This document shows positions 5,628 to 6,674 of a stretch of 6,674 bases of DNA, one piece after another. The notes under the pieces are model-generated. The model was not told where the DNA came from. It made no database searches and worked only from the letters and a program-made list of their open reading frames with translations. The position numbers and the translations under genes are program-made. Each line of letters opens with the position of its first letter. Within the stretch, counting starts at the first letter, position 1. Source of the DNA: Candidatus Izemoplasmatales bacterium (lineage in GTDB: Bacteria; Bacillota_I; Bacilli_A; Izemoplasmatales; Hujiaoplasmataceae); contig JAQVKB010000064.1 in the NCBI GenBank assembly GCA_028694875.1, positions 1 to 6,674 of the forward strand, read 5' to 3'.

Positions 5628-6624
5628 TGGCTTTCACTTCTTTCAAACGAGCTTCGACTTTCTCAAAGACGCCACTGCGAACGATCGTAGCAGCTTGGCG
5701 AATCCCATTGTAAAATCCATAAGCTTTGGAAGCCCCTTGGGCCTTGATGACAGGACGGTACAGTCCGTAGATGAGGGCACCACCGATTTCTTCAGCCGAA
5801 ATCGCTTTTTTAAAATGCTTGAGGCTCTTCATCGCAAACAAAGCACCAATCTTCGATAACAGACTCGAGGACAACTCTTTCTTGAGAATGACGCCCATCC
5901 CTTTGGCGGTTCCTTCGATGGTTTTCATGACGATATTCGCAGTGAAACCATCGCTAATCAAAATATCACAAGGAGGATCCAAAACTTGTTTGGGTTCGAC
6001 ATTCCCATAAAAATCAAACAAATCCGTTTCGGTGAAAAGGTGGAATGCTTCTTTGTCGAGATCTCTTCCTTTTCCATCTTCGGTGCCAATGTTGATTAAA
6101 CCCACTTTCGGGTTTTCTACTCCTAGAACTTCCTTGGAGTACACCGCAGCGAAATAGGCTTGTTGAAGCATATGCTCGGGACGAATCTCTAGATTCGCGC
6201 CAGAATCAAGCAAAATTGTCGGTCTTCCAGAGACCGAAGGAATGAGCGGCGCAATCGCGGTCCGCTTGAATCCTTGCATACGACGTACGAGAATATGTGC
6301 ACCCGCAATCAAAGCTTGGGTCGCACCGCTCGAAACCACCGCGTCATTCTCATCTTTTCGTAACGAAGCAAGCGCCATCGACATCGAAGCATCGGGATGT
6401 TCTTTGATGGCTCGAATCGGATCTTTTTCTCCCATAGGGATGACATAATGGGATGGCACAATCTTGATTCGTTCATCATTTTTCAAAAGTGCCTTTATTT
6501 GTTCAACGTCGCCATACAACGTTATTTCGATATCGTCGATTTTTTGGATGGCAAGCATCGCGCCTTCCACTTGTTCTTTGGGCGCATAGTCTCCGCCCAT
6601 GGCATCTACGCCGATTCGTATCAT
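5608..6624 (-). CDS. plsX: Phosphate acyltransferase PlsX
   Basis: A 338-residue PlsX, the peripheral membrane enzyme that turns acyl-ACP and inorganic phosphate into acyl-phosphate, the acyl donor for PlsY in phosphatidic acid synthesis. The N-terminal IGVDAMGGDYAPKEQVEG (4-21) is diagnostic, followed by DPIRAIKEHPDASM (68-81), LLDSGANLEIRP (138-149), VGLINIGTEDGKG (174-186), ISDGFTANIVMKTIEG (223-238) and the C-terminal GASKAYGFYNGIRQA (297-311). The loop usually written SAGNTGALMAG is SSGATQALIAG here (98-108), a visible departure. Length is standard. The start at 6624 is set by GAGGTG (6632-6637), 7 nt upstream. It is the first gene seen of the operon. PlsX is often next to fapR, fabD and acpP, or to yceD-rpmF; neither partner is adjacent here within the window. 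Confidence 0.96.
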   Translation of the reverse strand: MIRIGVDAMGGDYAPKEQVEGAMLAIQKIDDIEITLYGDVEQIKALLKNDERIKIVPSHYVIPMGEKDPIRAIKEHPDASMSMALASLRKDENDAVVSSGATQALIAGAHILVRRMQGFKRTAIAPLIPSVSGRPTILLDSGANLEIRPEHMLQQAYFAAVYSKEVLGVENPKVGLINIGTEDGKGRDLDKEAFHLFTETDLFDFYGNVEPKQVLDPPCDILISDGFTANIVMKTIEGTAKGMGVILKKELSSSLLSKIGALFAMKSLKHFKKAISAEEIGGALIYGLYRPVIKAQGASKAYGFYNGIRQAATIVRSGVFEKVEARLKEVKANESESE

Positions 6625-6650
6625 CTACATACACCTCATTTTCTGGTAAC

Positions 6651-6659
6651 AGTATATCA
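6651..6659 (-). promoter_or_regulatory. Probable extended -10 promoter element before plsX, -35 outside window
   Basis: Minus strand: TGATATACT (6659-6651) fits an extended -10 box, TGn followed by TATACT. The predicted transcription start is near 6644, about 20 nt before the plsX start codon. With a 17-bp spacer the -35 box would begin at 6674, the last base of the window, so it cannot be checked. I see no FapR-like dyad in the part that is visible. An additional upstream promoter and upstream operon genes cannot be excluded. Confidence 0.45.
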
Positions 6660-6674
6660 TAACTTAATCCAAAT

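Overview
The window looks like chromosomal housekeeping DNA from a low-to-moderate GC Bacillota (Firmicutes) lineage in the broad sense. The evidence is a DnaD-family primosome protein, a YlbN-type YceD/DUF177 protein, an Rgg/PlcR-like helix-turn-helix plus helical-repeat regulator, strong AGGAGG-like ribosome binding sites, and textbook SigA promoters (TTGACT-17-TATAAT and similar). Tryptophan is written TGG and several genes end in TGA, so the code is the standard one and not the UGA=Trp code of Mycoplasma. I cannot name a genus. Early-branching Bacilli, Erysipelotrichia or Acholeplasma/Izemoplasma-like groups are possible, but that is only a guess.

Layout, left to right. (1) Positions 1-201, minus strand: the N-terminal 67 codons of a YceD/DUF177 gene with a GTG start, cut by the window edge, with its own near-perfect promoter. 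(2) 263-1033, minus: a PIG-L/LmbE-type zinc deacetylase. (3) About 1034-1185: a compact divergent promoter region. (4) 1186-2178, plus: an Mrp/SalA-type P-loop ATPase with no cysteines, followed by a strong hairpin terminator that sits between it and the next convergent gene. (5) 2214-3461, minus: a stand-alone 415-residue HTH regulator whose promoter -10 box is bracketed by a perfect 9-bp inverted repeat. (6) 3620-6624, minus: a tightly packed operon transcribed plsX -> rnc -> dnaD -> nth in which every junction overlaps (20, 4 and 19 nt). It ends in a terminator whose hairpin begins inside the last codons of nth.

Functionally, the right half groups phospholipid precursor synthesis (PlsX), double-stranded RNA processing (RNase III), replication initiation/restart (DnaD-like) and base-excision repair (Nth) on one transcript. 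The left half holds a YceD gene normally linked to rpmF and often to plsX, a deacetylase and an Mrp ATPase. No mobile element, CRISPR array, tRNA or rRNA was seen. I found no clear new multi-gene system. The points most worth a second look are the regulator and its dyad-flanked promoter (with a doubtful 19-codon ORF in the same intergenic stretch), the cysteine-free Mrp, and the separation of plsX from yceD.
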